64,000 nucleotides of DNA from Bacteroidota bacterium (lineage in GTDB: Bacteria > Bacteroidota > Bacteroidia > Chitinophagales > Chitinophagaceae). The position numbers and the translations under genes are program-made. Under the pieces are notes generated by a model. It was given only the letters and a program-made list of their open reading frames with translations, made no database searches and had not been told where the DNA came from. Below are positions 35,730 through 45,958 of the stretch, one piece after another (positions within the stretch are counted from its first letter, which is position 1; the number at the start of each line of letters is the position of its first letter). The stretch covers positions 186,001 to 250,000 of the forward strand of contig JAFDXK010000003.1 in NCBI GenBank assembly GCA_018267965.1, written 5' to 3'.

Positions 35730-36569
35730 TCAGCGCTCAGCATCCTCTTTATAGGCGCGAATACCCCTGAAAATAGCCAGGGCGATTTCAAATTGCCCTC
35801 TGTCAGAATTCATGTATACTTCTTCTTCAGGGTTATTAATAAAGCCACATTCTACCAACACGCCCGGCATAGCACTACCTGCCAATACTTCTAACCCCTT
35901 CTGCTTTACACCCATATTTAGCCTGCCTTGCCATTCGAATTGGTTTTGAATTTTAGTGGCCAGGTTAACACTTCTGTCAAGAAATGCTGACGAATACTGA
36001 GCAACAATTATTGCAGTCATAGGGTCTTCTTCGTTCAGTAAACCCGGTTCATCTGCCACTGTCTCGCTATATTCGCTTATTGCATCTTCATTTTGACCGG
36101 TGCGGTGTAGCCCCAGTACATAAGACTCTGTACCATGTGCTTGTGTGGTGCGTATATAGGATACTTTGTAAATAGGCTGCTTCATTCTTTTGCCCTTTCT
36201 TTTTATGACCCTGTAGCCTACTAACTCCCTGTTCTTTTTATGTGCAGCAGCATTAATATGTATGGCAAGGAACAAATCAGCTTTGGACTGATTTGCAATC
36301 TCATGCCTGTCTTTCAGGCTGGGGTACTCATCGGTAGTACGAGTGTAGATAACCTGCATGCCCGGCATACTGTCTTTGATAATTTTACCTAATCTCAAAG
36401 TAATAGCCAGCGTAAGGTCTTTTTCATGTGAAAATTGTCCGGGAGCACCCATATCCTGACCGCCATGACCGGCATCCAGCACAATTTTTGTTATCTTTTT
36501 ACCGTTAGCTAATGCTGAGAAGGAGCCCGTAAATATGATAGATATAATGAGTAATAACCTGAAGTGCAT
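35730..36569 (-). CDS. N-acetylmuramoyl-L-alanine amidase (Amidase_3)
   Basis: 279 residues with a signal peptide (cut near ANG at about residue 22). Zinc and catalytic residues: His35 in VLDAGHGGQD, Glu49 in SHEKDL, the His in FLAIHINAAAH, and the Glu in GVLVECGFINNPEEE. It cleaves the amide bond between MurNAc and the peptide stem, used in daughter-cell separation. It is divergent from lptD with a short gap, a familiar Bacteroidota arrangement. Confidence 0.94.
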   Translation of the reverse strand: MHFRLLLIISIIFTGSFSALANGKKITKIVLDAGHGGQDMGAPGQFSHEKDLTLAITLRLGKIIKDSMPGMQVIYTRTTDEYPSLKDRHEIANQSKADLFLAIHINAAAHKKNRELVGYRVIKRKGKRMKQPIYKVSYIRTTQAHGTESYVLGLHRTGQNEDAISEYSETVADEPGLLNEEDPMTAIIVAQYSSAFLDRSVNLATKIQNQFEWQGRLNMGVKQKGLEVLAGSAMPGVLVECGFINNPEEEVYMNSDRGQFEIALAIFRGIRAYKEDAER

Positions 36570-36637
36570 GTTATGAAACTTCTTACTGATACGTTAAATA
36601 TACAAATTCAATTAATAGGCGTAACAAACCATTTAGC

Positions 36638-36645
36638 TATTTTTG
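36638..36645 (+). promoter_or_regulatory. -7 element (TAnnTTTG) of lptD
   Basis: TATTTTTG with 9 nt to the ATG at 36655. It supports that ATG over an upstream in-frame TTG that lies inside the element. Confidence 0.6.
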
Positions 36646-36654
36646 TGCCCGTTA

Positions 36655-39348
36655 ATGAACCTCTGCGGTAAAATTATCTCAAAAAACTCATGCTTTCACA
36701 ATCCTGTTTGGTTACTGGTTGTGATTTTTATGTTTGTTTTAACAAGCAATGGTTTTTCTCAAACCCGCGATACAAGTTTCCGGTTAAAAGATATAATTGC
36801 GAAAGACTCATTAAACAAACCTATCATCAAAGACTCTGTTGCTAAAACAGACAGCACCAAAACCGATACACTTGCTTCTAAATCTAACGGTGTTGATACA
36901 TTAGGTATTAAAATATCGCAGGATGCATTACCCAATATAGTAACTGCTGAAGCACAAGACTCTGCAGTATTGAATATGCGCAGCAACATATTCGACCTGT
37001 ATGGCAAAGCCAAAGTAAACTATGAAGACATGCAATTGGATGCTCATAAGGTTTCCTACCACCAATCAAGCAATATTGTAACAGCATCTTTGTCTACGGA
37101 TAGCGCTATTGCAAAGAAAACACGTCCGAGCTTCACTCAAGGCAAAGAAAAATTCACGTACGATTCGTTGCAGTATAATTTTAAAACCAAACGTGCCATT
37201 GTAAGAAACGTTCGTTCGCAGTACGGAGAAGGCTACGTCTTTAGCCAGCAGGTAAAACGTAACCCCGACCAATCTATTTATGGGTATAAAAATGTGTACA
37301 CTACATGTGCGCTCGATGAACCGCACTTTGGCATCAGTGCCCGAAAAATAAAAATTATTCCCGGCAGGGTCGTAGCATCCGGTAGTGCCAATTTCAATCT
37401 TGAAGGTATCCCTACTCCGGCTTTTTTGCCATTTGGCCTTTTCCCAATCACAGAAGGGCAGCGCTCGGGTTTTAAGCTACCAACATACACTATCGAAGAA
37501 AAACGTGGATTGGGCTTATTAGGTGGTGGCTACTATTTTAATATCAGCCAGCGACAGGACCTTCTTGTTGATGGTAGTTTTTATTCTAAAGGTAGCTGGG
37601 CTGTCAATGCTATGAGCAACTATGCCAATCGCTACCGCTATTCCGGTGCACTACAATTCAATTATGCATACAGCAAAACCGGAGAGGCATATGAATCCAA
37701 CTCATCTATAACCAAAGACTATAAGATTCGCTGGGACCATCATACAGATCCTAAGGCGCATCCCGGTGTTGGATTTAATGCTTCGGTTGATGTGGGAACA
37801 TCTACCTATAATGCCAACAACTCCTTCAATGCTGCAGATATCTTAAACAACCAATACCAATCAAATATCACTTTTACAAAACAATGGGCTAACAAACCCT
37901 TTTCATTATCTGTAAGTGCGCGCCACAACCAGAATACACAAACGAGACTGGTTAACGTAACCTTGCCTGAAATCAACTTCTTTGTATCTCAGTTCAATCC
38001 ATTACACAGTAAAAAAAGCGTAGGTGTGCATTGGTATGATAAATTCACTATGCAGTACACTCTGGCAGCAGTTAATCAAACCAGTTTCTACGATTCCACA
38101 TTTGCCATAGATAAAGTAACAAAGTACAACTATAAAAATGGCTTGTTGCACACCATACCTGTAAGTGCTACATACAACGTGGCACGCTTTATAAACATGA
38201 CTGTAGGTGGTACTTACAAAGAATATTGGGAAACACAACAGCTATATCGTTACTACAACAGCGAAACTGCTAAGGAAGATACCATCAGGAACAAAGGCTT
38301 TTTCACCGCCCGCGACTTTGATGCACACATAGACCTCAATACACGCATTTACGGCGTTAAGATGTTCAAGAAAGGTAAAATAATGGGCATACGCCATGTG
38401 TTAACCCCGGGTGTAGGGCTTGCATACGTACCTGATTATGCCAAAGCACCTTTCCGCTATGGATATCAAACCAGATTAGACCCAAATGCTAATCCTGTTT
38501 ATTTACCTGTGTATGAAGGTGGTGTTCCGGGAGTACCCGGCATGGGGCAATTCGGTAATTACAGAAGTGCACTGAACTTTGGTATCGATAACAACCTGCA
38601 GATAAAAGTTCGCAGTACCAAAGACAGTACGGGCTTCAAAAACATTCGCCTGATAGATAATTTCCGAATAAACAGCTCTTACAACTTTGCCGCAGATTCA
38701 TTCAATCTGGCTGTGTTCAATGTAAGCTTCGCCACAATGCTGTTTAATACTATAAATATTTCTGCGAATGCGAATTTCGACCCTTATGCATTTGATTATG
38801 CAAAAGAAATGAGATCAAAGGAGTTGATGTGGAACGGGCACGGTGGCGTGGCTAAGTTTCAAAATGCCAGTGTAAGTATTGGTGGTAGCCTGCGTCCTAA
38901 AAAAGCGCCCACAGCACCAGCTAATTTGCCTGCACGTAAAACTGATGAATTCAACCGCCTGATGCAATACGGGCGTTATGACGACTATGCCGATTTCAAT
39001 GTGCCTTTCAACATGAGCTTCTCCTACACGCTTGGACTAACAAAACAATACAACACAGTATCGAAAAGAGATACACTTACTTTCTCTCAACATTACATCG
39101 GTGTCAATGGAGATGTAAATATTTCCCCTCGTTGGAAATTGATGGTACGAACAGGTTTTGACATGACTAGCAAACAATTACAATTAACTTCTATAGACGT
39201 CATCCGCGATTTGCATTGTTGGGAGATGAAAATCAGCACTATACCGTTTGGTGCAAGAAAGAGCTATACATTTACGTTACAAGTGAAAGCACAAGTATTG
39301 AGCGACTTGAAAATTACACGACGAAAAGATTACCACGATGCTCTATAG
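36655..39348 (+). CDS. LPS-assembly protein LptD-like outer-membrane protein
   Basis: 897 residues from ATG 36655. A signal region ends near SNGFSQ. An OstA-like beta-jellyroll follows (NMRSNIFDLYGKAKVNYEDMQ, KRAIVRNVRSQYGEGYVFS), then a long barrel with GSFYSKGSWAVNAMSNYANR and many aromatic strand ends. LptD inserts LPS into the outer membrane. The Cys pattern of enterobacterial LptD is not present, as usual for Bacteroidota forms. The 3' end overlaps the convergent SGNH gene by 6 nt. Confidence 0.88.
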   Translation: MNLCGKIISKNSCFHNPVWLLVVIFMFVLTSNGFSQTRDTSFRLKDIIAKDSLNKPIIKDSVAKTDSTKTDTLASKSNGVDTLGIKISQDALPNIVTAEAQDSAVLNMRSNIFDLYGKAKVNYEDMQLDAHKVSYHQSSNIVTASLSTDSAIAKKTRPSFTQGKEKFTYDSLQYNFKTKRAIVRNVRSQYGEGYVFSQQVKRNPDQSIYGYKNVYTTCALDEPHFGISARKIKIIPGRVVASGSANFNLEGIPTPAFLPFGLFPITEGQRSGFKLPTYTIEEKRGLGLLGGGYYFNISQRQDLLVDGSFYSKGSWAVNAMSNYANRYRYSGALQFNYAYSKTGEAYESNSSITKDYKIRWDHHTDPKAHPGVGFNASVDVGTSTYNANNSFNAADILNNQYQSNITFTKQWANKPFSLSVSARHNQNTQTRLVNVTLPEINFFVSQFNPLHSKKSVGVHWYDKFTMQYTLAAVNQTSFYDSTFAIDKVTKYNYKNGLLHTIPVSATYNVARFINMTVGGTYKEYWETQQLYRYYNSETAKEDTIRNKGFFTARDFDAHIDLNTRIYGVKMFKKGKIMGIRHVLTPGVGLAYVPDYAKAPFRYGYQTRLDPNANPVYLPVYEGGVPGVPGMGQFGNYRSALNFGIDNNLQIKVRSTKDSTGFKNIRLIDNFRINSSYNFAADSFNLAVFNVSFATMLFNTINISANANFDPYAFDYAKEMRSKELMWNGHGGVAKFQNASVSIGGSLRPKKAPTAPANLPARKTDEFNRLMQYGRYDDYADFNVPFNMSFSYTLGLTKQYNTVSKRDTLTFSQHYIGVNGDVNISPRWKLMVRTGFDMTSKQLQLTSIDVIRDLHCWEMKISTIPFGARKSYTFTLQVKAQVLSDLKITRRKDYHDAL

Positions 39349-40401
39349 ACTGTCAGCCTGAAGTATTTTATTCACTTCTTTCAGCCAAACATTTACTCCG
39401 TTATTATTCCAGTGTGTATCTCCTTTCCAGTAGATAACGTCTTTAGTGTTCTTAAAAACACTATACATATCAATTATTCTGATTTTTAAATCTATACTAT
39501 TCTGTATACGAGGTATCAAACCATTATAACCAGCAGGTTGCAATACCGTAACCGGATTAGGGATGATTGAAAGGTAGACTTCATCAAACCCTAATGCTTT
39601 ATAATGCGCACTAACTGCATTAAGGTTTCGTATTAGCTGTGAAACTTCCGCATCTGTAAACTCAGAAAATGAACTTTTACTATTTTTTTTATTTACTGTC
39701 TCTTTCAGAAACAGGTATTCACCATCATCAGCTACAATCACATCTCCTGATGCCCTCGAAAACAAATGATAATTCATCCATGCTTTAGCCTTACGAACGG
39801 GATTTACAACATTATAGTTAAATAGATTATACTCTAAATTCTGATTGATAAGCGGATTAAAACAAACAGACATGAATTCATCAAATTTTGACTTTTGAGG
39901 TTCATCTTTGCCAGGTACTGGGAAGAATTGTTTCACCTCTTGCTTAGGTGCATTAACAAGAGCTACTTCATTATATACCCTATTGCTCGAAAAATAATCT
40001 TTCACATAGCGTTCTGCAATTTCAAAAATGAGGATATTTTTCTTGTTTGAATCCAACTCGAATTTCAGTTCGGAAAAATACCTTCTGCCATATTTGTATG
40101 ACCCTACACCAAATGCACTATCTGGTACAAATACAGTATAACTATCCCCACTCAATACTAGGTTAACGTTGTTTTTTGCTTTTACCCTTGGAAAGCTGTA
40201 TTCTTCTTTTCTCAGAAATTTCTTTTCAAAGTACAAATAAGACATTCCTACCAAATCGCCTTCGATTGGCCAATGCACGCCCCACCATTCATCATGTTCA
40301 TTACGCGCATTAGATACCTTTTGCATAATATTCTTTGAGGTAGACATAGTCATGATGACCAACCCGAGTATTATCAATATGTATATCAAAAAGTTTTTCA
40401 C
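39343..40401 (-). CDS. AlgJ/DltD-like SGNH protein, partner of the MBOAT enzyme
   Basis: 352 residues starting with GTG at 40401, 5 nt after the MBOAT stop. A longer reading from 40488 would overlap that gene by 82 nt. One N-terminal membrane anchor (FLIYILIILGLVIM) is followed by an exported SGNH-type domain with the Ser loop VLSGDSYT and the C-terminal GDTHWNNNG holding the Asp-His pair, as in AlgJ/AlgX. It would accept or transfer acyl groups onto an extracellular polymer. The polymer is unknown. Confidence 0.82.
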   Translation of the reverse strand: MKNFLIYILIILGLVIMTMSTSKNIMQKVSNARNEHDEWWGVHWPIEGDLVGMSYLYFEKKFLRKEEYSFPRVKAKNNVNLVLSGDSYTVFVPDSAFGVGSYKYGRRYFSELKFELDSNKKNILIFEIAERYVKDYFSSNRVYNEVALVNAPKQEVKQFFPVPGKDEPQKSKFDEFMSVCFNPLINQNLEYNLFNYNVVNPVRKAKAWMNYHLFSRASGDVIVADDGEYLFLKETVNKKNSKSSFSEFTDAEVSQLIRNLNAVSAHYKALGFDEVYLSIIPNPVTVLQPAGYNGLIPRIQNSIDLKIRIIDMYSVFKNTKDVIYWKGDTHWNNNGVNVWLKEVNKILQADSL

Positions 40402-40406
40402 GCCTG

Positions 40407-41801
40407 CTAAAATTGAAAATAGATAAACTGATTTTCTCCAAATACCCCAAACCAATAACAAACAATAATCATCAGCACTACATACCAATAGAAACTACTA
40501 TTTTTCTGTATTGCGAAACCTTTTACTTTATATTCCTTTATTAATATTATCCCTATCAACAAAATCGAAAAAACGATTTCATACACATTTAGACCCATGC
40601 TGTTATCACCGGTTCTGAATGAAAATATCGCTTGTATATAATCAAAAGCCTGTTGAATACTATCTGCCCTGAAGAATATCCAAAACAGTGTAACCATTAC
40701 AAAATTCAAAACAATCCAACCTATTGTTTTCAAGTTGACATATTTATCGTTGTTGTAAATATTTTTCCCGGGTATTAGCATCACAAACAGCCCATGCAGA
40801 AAACCCCACATCACAAACTTCCAGTTAGCCCCATGCCATAGTCCACTGAGCATGAATACAGTCATCACGTTTATTCTGCGACGCAGTGCTCCTTTTTTGT
40901 TACCACCCATGGGTATATACACATAATCTCTGAACCATGTAGATAAGGATATATGCCAACGCTTCCAGAATGTGCTGATATTATTAGATATGTAGGGTTG
41001 TTTGAAATTTTCCATCAGGTTGATGTTCATCACTTTTGCTGCACCAATACCTATGTCACAATAACCTGAGAAATCGCAATAGATTTGAACAGAATAGAAA
41101 ATGGCGCCTATTGCTAATGCCTGCCAGGATGCATGGTCCGTATTATCGAATACATGGTCTACCAACAATGCTAACCTATCAGCAACTACCACCTTTTTAA
41201 AAAAGCCCCACAACATTCGTGTAAGTCCTTCTTTTACATTGCTCCAGTTATAGGGCCTAAACTCATGAAACTGATGCAACATATTTTGCGGGCGTTCAAT
41301 AGGTCCTGCCACCAATTGCGGATAGAACATAACATACAGCGCATACGTTGCAAAATTTCTTTCTGGTTGTTGATTGCCACGATACACTTCTATGGTATAA
41401 CTCATAGCCTGAAACGTATGAAATGACAATCCTATTGGAAGTAGGATATTCTGAAAAACATACTTCTTTTCCATCCCGGCAAACGCCATTGACACATTCA
41501 GGTTATCAATCAAAAAGTTGAAATACTTATAATATGCCAGAATACCCACGTTGGCCATGATGCTCAGCACTAACCAGGTTTTCCTTTTCCCACCCTCACT
41601 TCTGGAAATCTGCAATCCTGCCAGATAATCAATTATAATCGTGAACCCAAGTATCAGAATATACTTAGGCACAAAAGACATATAGAAATAACAACTGCCT
41701 ATAAGCAACAACACATTCCTATGCCCCTGTTTCTTCAGCCTGAAAAACCAAAGCGTAATAACAAGAAAGAATACAAGAAATTGTAAAGAATTAAACAGCA
41801 T
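40407..41801 (-). CDS. MBOAT-family O-acyltransferase (AlgI/DltB-like)
   Basis: 464 residues with about ten membrane helices. The signature is present: YPQLVAGPIERPQNML, MENFKQPYISNNISTFWKRWHISLS (cited in part), RDYVYIPMGGNKKG, and the invariant His323 in LSGLWHGANW. These enzymes move acyl groups across the inner membrane for O-acetylation of polysaccharides or other envelope polymers. With the SGNH gene downstream it forms an AlgI/AlgJ-like pair. No glycan-synthesis genes lie next to it. Confidence 0.93.
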   Translation of the reverse strand: MLFNSLQFLVFFLVITLWFFRLKKQGHRNVLLLIGSCYFYMSFVPKYILILGFTIIIDYLAGLQISRSEGGKRKTWLVLSIMANVGILAYYKYFNFLIDNLNVSMAFAGMEKKYVFQNILLPIGLSFHTFQAMSYTIEVYRGNQQPERNFATYALYVMFYPQLVAGPIERPQNMLHQFHEFRPYNWSNVKEGLTRMLWGFFKKVVVADRLALLVDHVFDNTDHASWQALAIGAIFYSVQIYCDFSGYCDIGIGAAKVMNINLMENFKQPYISNNISTFWKRWHISLSTWFRDYVYIPMGGNKKGALRRRINVMTVFMLSGLWHGANWKFVMWGFLHGLFVMLIPGKNIYNNDKYVNLKTIGWIVLNFVMVTLFWIFFRADSIQQAFDYIQAIFSFRTGDNSMGLNVYEIVFSILLIGIILIKEYKVKGFAIQKNSSFYWYVVLMIIVCYWFGVFGENQFIYFQF

Positions 41802-41879
41802 TTGTACAGCCTAACAGGGCTCAAAAAAATGAAAAAAAACCATATTCAGCCAGTTTATATGCTTATAAGAGGTAAATTA

Positions 41880-41908
41880 TACTTTTGATGCGCATTTAAT
41901 TACTTTTG
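41880..41908 (+). promoter_or_regulatory. Two -7-like elements upstream of the E2 gene
   Basis: TACTTTTG occurs twice, at 41880-41887 and 41901-41908, giving leaders of about 60 and 39 nt before the ATG at 41948. Tandem promoters are possible. Confidence 0.5.
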
Positions 41909-41947
41909 TACCTCATTATTACTAACAAATAATAACCGGAACTATAT

Positions 41948-43309
41948 ATGGCAATTGTTGACCTTGTAATGCCGAAGATGGGTGAGAGTATTATGGAAGC
42001 CACAGTTTTGAAATGGCATAAAAGGCCGGGAGACAGTGTGAAGATGGACGAGACCATCCTGGAAATAGCTACCGACAAAGTAGATAGCGAAGTGCCATCT
42101 ACTGCAGCAGGCACCATTACAGAAATTCTTTTCAAAGAAAACGATGTTGTTCCGGTAGGTACAGTTATTGCGAGAATTGATAGTGCCGGTGGTAGTGTAC
42201 AAGCTGCACCACAAGTAGCAGCTGCACCTGTGCAACAAGCACCTCCACCACCACAACCAACTCCTGTGTATACACCTGCGCCTCAGCCCGTTGCTGCTCC
42301 TGTAGCTGCATCTAACGGTGATGGTAATAAATTCTACTCTCCGCTTGTGTTGAACATTGCCGCAAAAGAAGGTATCAGCATGAGTGAATTGGAAAATATT
42401 CCGGGAACAGGCAACGAAGGCCGAGTTACTAAAAAGGATATTCTGAATTACCTTACTAATCGTGGCAGTGCGATGCCAATAGCTGCACCGCAAGCAGCGC
42501 CTCAGGTAGTTGCAGCTGCTCCTGTAGCAGAACCTCAACCTGTAGTTGCTGCTCCGCAAGCAGCACAGGCACCTGCCGCTGCACCTTCTTCTTACGGCAA
42601 CAACGTAGAGATAATAGAGATGGACCGTATGCGCAAACTGATTGCTGACCATATGGTGCGTAGTAAAGCAACTTCTCCGCACGTTACCAGCTTTACAGAA
42701 TGTGACGTAACGAATATTGTGAACTGGAGAAACAAAGTGAAGAACAGCTTCGAGAAAAAATACGGTGAGAAAATAACTTTCACACCAATCTTCATTGAAG
42801 CTATAGTGAATTGCATCCGCAAATACCCAATGATAAACAGTAGTGTTGATGGTGATAAGATTATTGTGAAGAAAGACATCAACATTGGTATGGCTACAGC
42901 ATTGCCAAGCGGCAACCTTATAGTACCGGTTATCAAAAACTCTGATACTAAAAACCTGTTGGGCATTACCAAAGATGTGAACAACATGGCTAATGCAGCA
43001 CGTACTAACAAACTGAAAGCAGACGATACACAAGGTGGCACATTTACGCTCACTAACGTTGGTACTTTTGGCAGCCTGATGGGCACACCAATCATCAACC
43101 AACCACAGGTAGCGATTCTTGCTGTGGGCACTATCAAAAAACGCCCTATGGTATTAGAAACCGAGAACGGTGATGTAATTGCCATACGCCACATGATGTA
43201 TCTGTCTCTCAGCTATGATCACCGTATTGTTGATGGCTCATTGGGTGCCAGTTTCTTAACAGCAGTAGCAAATGAATTGGAAGCTTTCGACCCGAACAGG
43301 GAAGTATAA
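41948..43309 (+). CDS. Dihydrolipoamide acyltransferase (2-oxoacid dehydrogenase E2)
   Basis: 453 residues. Domains in order: one lipoyl domain with Lys44 in EIATDKVDSEVPS, a long Ala/Pro/Gln-rich linker, the E3-binding domain (SPLVLNIAAKEGISMSELE, GTGNEGRVTKKDIL), another Ala/Pro-rich linker, and the catalytic core ending in SLSYDHRIVDGSLGASFL with His425. Which 2-oxoacid complex it serves (2-oxoglutarate or branched-chain) cannot be settled here, because no E1 or E3 gene is adjacent. It is a single gene closed by a terminator. Confidence 0.93.
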   Translation: MAIVDLVMPKMGESIMEATVLKWHKRPGDSVKMDETILEIATDKVDSEVPSTAAGTITEILFKENDVVPVGTVIARIDSAGGSVQAAPQVAAAPVQQAPPPPQPTPVYTPAPQPVAAPVAASNGDGNKFYSPLVLNIAAKEGISMSELENIPGTGNEGRVTKKDILNYLTNRGSAMPIAAPQAAPQVVAAAPVAEPQPVVAAPQAAQAPAAAPSSYGNNVEIIEMDRMRKLIADHMVRSKATSPHVTSFTECDVTNIVNWRNKVKNSFEKKYGEKITFTPIFIEAIVNCIRKYPMINSSVDGDKIIVKKDINIGMATALPSGNLIVPVIKNSDTKNLLGITKDVNNMANAARTNKLKADDTQGGTFTLTNVGTFGSLMGTPIINQPQVAILAVGTIKKRPMVLETENGDVIAIRHMMYLSLSYDHRIVDGSLGASFLTAVANELEAFDPNREV

Positions 43310-43333
43310 TTGAATTAACTCTCTTTAAATAAT

Positions 43334-43357
43334 AAAGCCGCTGTATAGCGGCTTTTG
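43334..43357 (+). terminator. Terminator after the E2 gene
   Basis: Stem AAAGCCGCT/AGCGGCTTT with loop GTAT, followed by TTGTTTT. It lies between convergent genes and may act both ways. Confidence 0.88.
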
Positions 43358-43382
43358 TTTTATTCATTATTTAATAAAACCT

Positions 43383-45911
43383 TTACACCTCATTCTCATA
43401 CACACGCTTCACACGTTGAGATATACCGGTCATCATTTCATAAGGTATGGTATCTGCCCATTCAGATAGTTGTATCAAAGTAAGTTGCGGCCCGAATACT
43501 ACCACCTCATCGCCTTCTTTAGCTTCAGGTATATTGGTCACATCTATCATGCACATATCCATACATACTACGCCTACAAGCTTAGCCGGTTTGCCATGCA
43601 CCAATACATGAGCTTTACCATTACCTAATGCACGCGGGTAACCATCTGCATAACCAATGCTAATGGTGGCAATACGCATCTCTGTATCTGCATGGCCTTT
43701 ACGACCGTAGCCAATGGTTTCTCCTGCAGGTATGGTTTTAATTTGTGCTATGGTTGTTTTAAGCGTACTGATTTGCTTTAAATCTTTTTGCAACAATTTA
43801 CTGCCATCTATACCATACAAACCAAGTCCCAAACGCACCATTTCATAATGCATTTCAGGATGACGCGCTATAGCAGCAGAATTACAAATATGCCGCATTG
43901 GTTTATAACTCAACCTGCTCATCAATGCATGGCTCATTTGTTCAAACTGCTCACGCTGGTGAATGGTAAATGCATCCATACTTGCATCTTCACTGGCTGC
44001 GAGGTGGCTGAACACACTGGCTATATATACTTGCGGGTTATTGTCCATATGCTCCATCAGCGCTTCCAGTTCATTAGGCATAAAACCTAAACGGTGCATA
44101 CCCGTATCCAGCTTAATGTGTATCGGGTAATTCTTTACCTGTAATGTTTGCGCAAAACCGGTAAACAATTCCAGGGAGCGGATATTAAAAATTTCAGGTT
44201 CCAGCTTCCATGCTATCATCCTGTCGAATGAAGTAGCATCCGGGCTCATTACCATTATCGGCATCGTAATACCTGCCCTGCGCAATGCAATACCCTCATC
44301 TGTATATGCAACAGATAAATAATCTACGCCCGAATACTGCAACAAGTGTGCTATCTCGTAACTACCACTACCATAAGAAAACGCCTTCACCATCGCCATC
44401 ACTTTCACTTTTGGTTTTAGCTTTGAACGAAAGACATTCAGATTGTGTGTAAGTGACGACAGATTAATCGATAGTACTGTTGTATGCACCTGTTGTTCCA
44501 GTAGCATATCTATCTTCTCAAACTCAAACACCCTTGCACCTTTCAGTAATATGGCTTCATTATCAAAAGTGATGTGATGTATCTTCTTAATAAACTCTTC
44601 TGTCGATTTAAAGAAAATGCTCCTCAGCTTTTTATGTTGACGAAAAACAGACTTATGCTTATATAGTTCCGGGCCTATCCCGATAAACCGTTGTATGCCC
44701 GGCTGCCTGCTAATAAGATTAGCAACCTCTTCATATAGCTCCATACCCGGCATGGCTATCTGCAGCATGTCTGATAATATTACCGTATGGTGCTTATGTT
44801 GTTTTTGCTGCTCTAAATACTCCAGAGCTATCATTAGTGATGTAAGGTCAGAGTTATAAGAATCATTAATGATGGTACAATCATTCATACCATGCCTCAA
44901 CTCCAACCGCATAGACACCGGATACAAGTTCTGCATACGGGTGGCAACTGTATCTTGTGCAATACCCAATAACAACATTGTACACCAGCAATGTATGGCG
45001 TTCTCTATTGATGCCGAGTCTGTAAATGGTATAATGATAGTTGCAGTTTCACCATTATACTTTCCTATTATGGTTGCTTTGCCGGCTTCAGTAGTTATAC
45101 TTTCTATTTGCAGGTCTGCTTCATTTTTCTGCGACCATGTGAACAACTGCAGCGGTTCATCATTATTATGATTACGGACAAGGCTTACATATTGGCCAAT
45201 AGCTTCATTCAATTCGGGATAATCCCTACAATAAATCAATTGCTTCACATGCCTGAAAAGCAAAAGCTTTTCATTGATTTTCTGCCTGATGTTCAGGAAA
45301 CCTTCGCTATGCGCTTCGCCTATATTAGTAAATATACCTATGGTAGGCTGTATCAGCTTTTCAAGCTTCGACATTTCATCCGGCTGCGAAATGCCCGCTT
45401 CAAAAATACCCAGTTTATGTTGCGGCTCCAGTAGCCAAACAGCCAATGGCACACCTATTTGTGAATTATAACTTTTAGGGCTTCGTACAGTGTTGAATGT
45501 TTCTTCCAACAACTGATATAGCCATTCTTTCACAATGGTTTTGCCATTACTACCCGTTATACCTATTACTGGTATATTAAATTGTTTGCGGTAATGAACA
45601 ACTATTTGTTGTAGTGCAGCAAGTGTATCTGTTACCCGTATTACATCTGCACCTGCATACTTTTCTATGTCTATATCTTCTGATACTAAAAACGTCCTTA
45701 CACCTTTCTCATAAGCGTTCTCTACAAACTGGTGCCCGTTCCTTCGGCTAGATATCAATGCTACGAACAAAGTATTTTCAGGCAGTGCTATCTTTCTGCT
45801 ATCAATTGCCAACTCTTCAATTAGCATATTATTACCCTTAGCCAATAACGTACCATTACACCATTTTCTTAGTTGTTCGGCATCAGGTCTTTGCAATGCG
45901 GTAGCCATCAA
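43383..45911 (-). CDS. Bifunctional MurF ligase-alanine racemase
   Basis: 842 residues. The N-terminal half is MurF (UDP-MurNAc-tripeptide:D-Ala-D-Ala ligase) with ATP-binding GITGSNGKT at 117-125 and GIFEAGISQPDEM. The C-terminal half is alanine racemase with PLP Lys509 in VMAMVKAFSYGSG and DTGMHRLGF. This MurF-Alr fusion is typical of Bacteroidota. It couples D-alanine supply to peptidoglycan precursor synthesis. It stands 47 nt downstream of the DUF4340 gene on the same strand. Confidence 0.96.
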   Translation of the reverse strand: MMATALQRPDAEQLRKWCNGTLLAKGNNMLIEELAIDSRKIALPENTLFVALISSRRNGHQFVENAYEKGVRTFLVSEDIDIEKYAGADVIRVTDTLAALQQIVVHYRKQFNIPVIGITGSNGKTIVKEWLYQLLEETFNTVRSPKSYNSQIGVPLAVWLLEPQHKLGIFEAGISQPDEMSKLEKLIQPTIGIFTNIGEAHSEGFLNIRQKINEKLLLFRHVKQLIYCRDYPELNEAIGQYVSLVRNHNNDEPLQLFTWSQKNEADLQIESITTEAGKATIIGKYNGETATIIIPFTDSASIENAIHCWCTMLLLGIAQDTVATRMQNLYPVSMRLELRHGMNDCTIINDSYNSDLTSLMIALEYLEQQKQHKHHTVILSDMLQIAMPGMELYEEVANLISRQPGIQRFIGIGPELYKHKSVFRQHKKLRSIFFKSTEEFIKKIHHITFDNEAILLKGARVFEFEKIDMLLEQQVHTTVLSINLSSLTHNLNVFRSKLKPKVKVMAMVKAFSYGSGSYEIAHLLQYSGVDYLSVAYTDEGIALRRAGITMPIMVMSPDATSFDRMIAWKLEPEIFNIRSLELFTGFAQTLQVKNYPIHIKLDTGMHRLGFMPNELEALMEHMDNNPQVYIASVFSHLAASEDASMDAFTIHQREQFEQMSHALMSRLSYKPMRHICNSAAIARHPEMHYEMVRLGLGLYGIDGSKLLQKDLKQISTLKTTIAQIKTIPAGETIGYGRKGHADTEMRIATISIGYADGYPRALGNGKAHVLVHGKPAKLVGVVCMDMCMIDVTNIPEAKEGDEVVVFGPQLTLIQLSEWADTIPYEMMTGISQRVKRVYENEV

Positions 45912-45958
45912 TCAATCTTGTTAAACGAAAATTAGTGCAAAAAAAGGAACACACACAT

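Noticed and set aside
41942-43102. A 386-residue minus-strand reading frame rich in Cys and His
   Set aside because: It lies opposite the E2 gene, whose Ala/Pro-rich linkers leave the other strand open. It has no domain pattern and is a shadow.
42592-43194. A 200-residue hydrophobic minus-strand frame
   Set aside because: It is antisense to the catalytic domain of E2; its hydrophobicity arises from the complement of charged codons.
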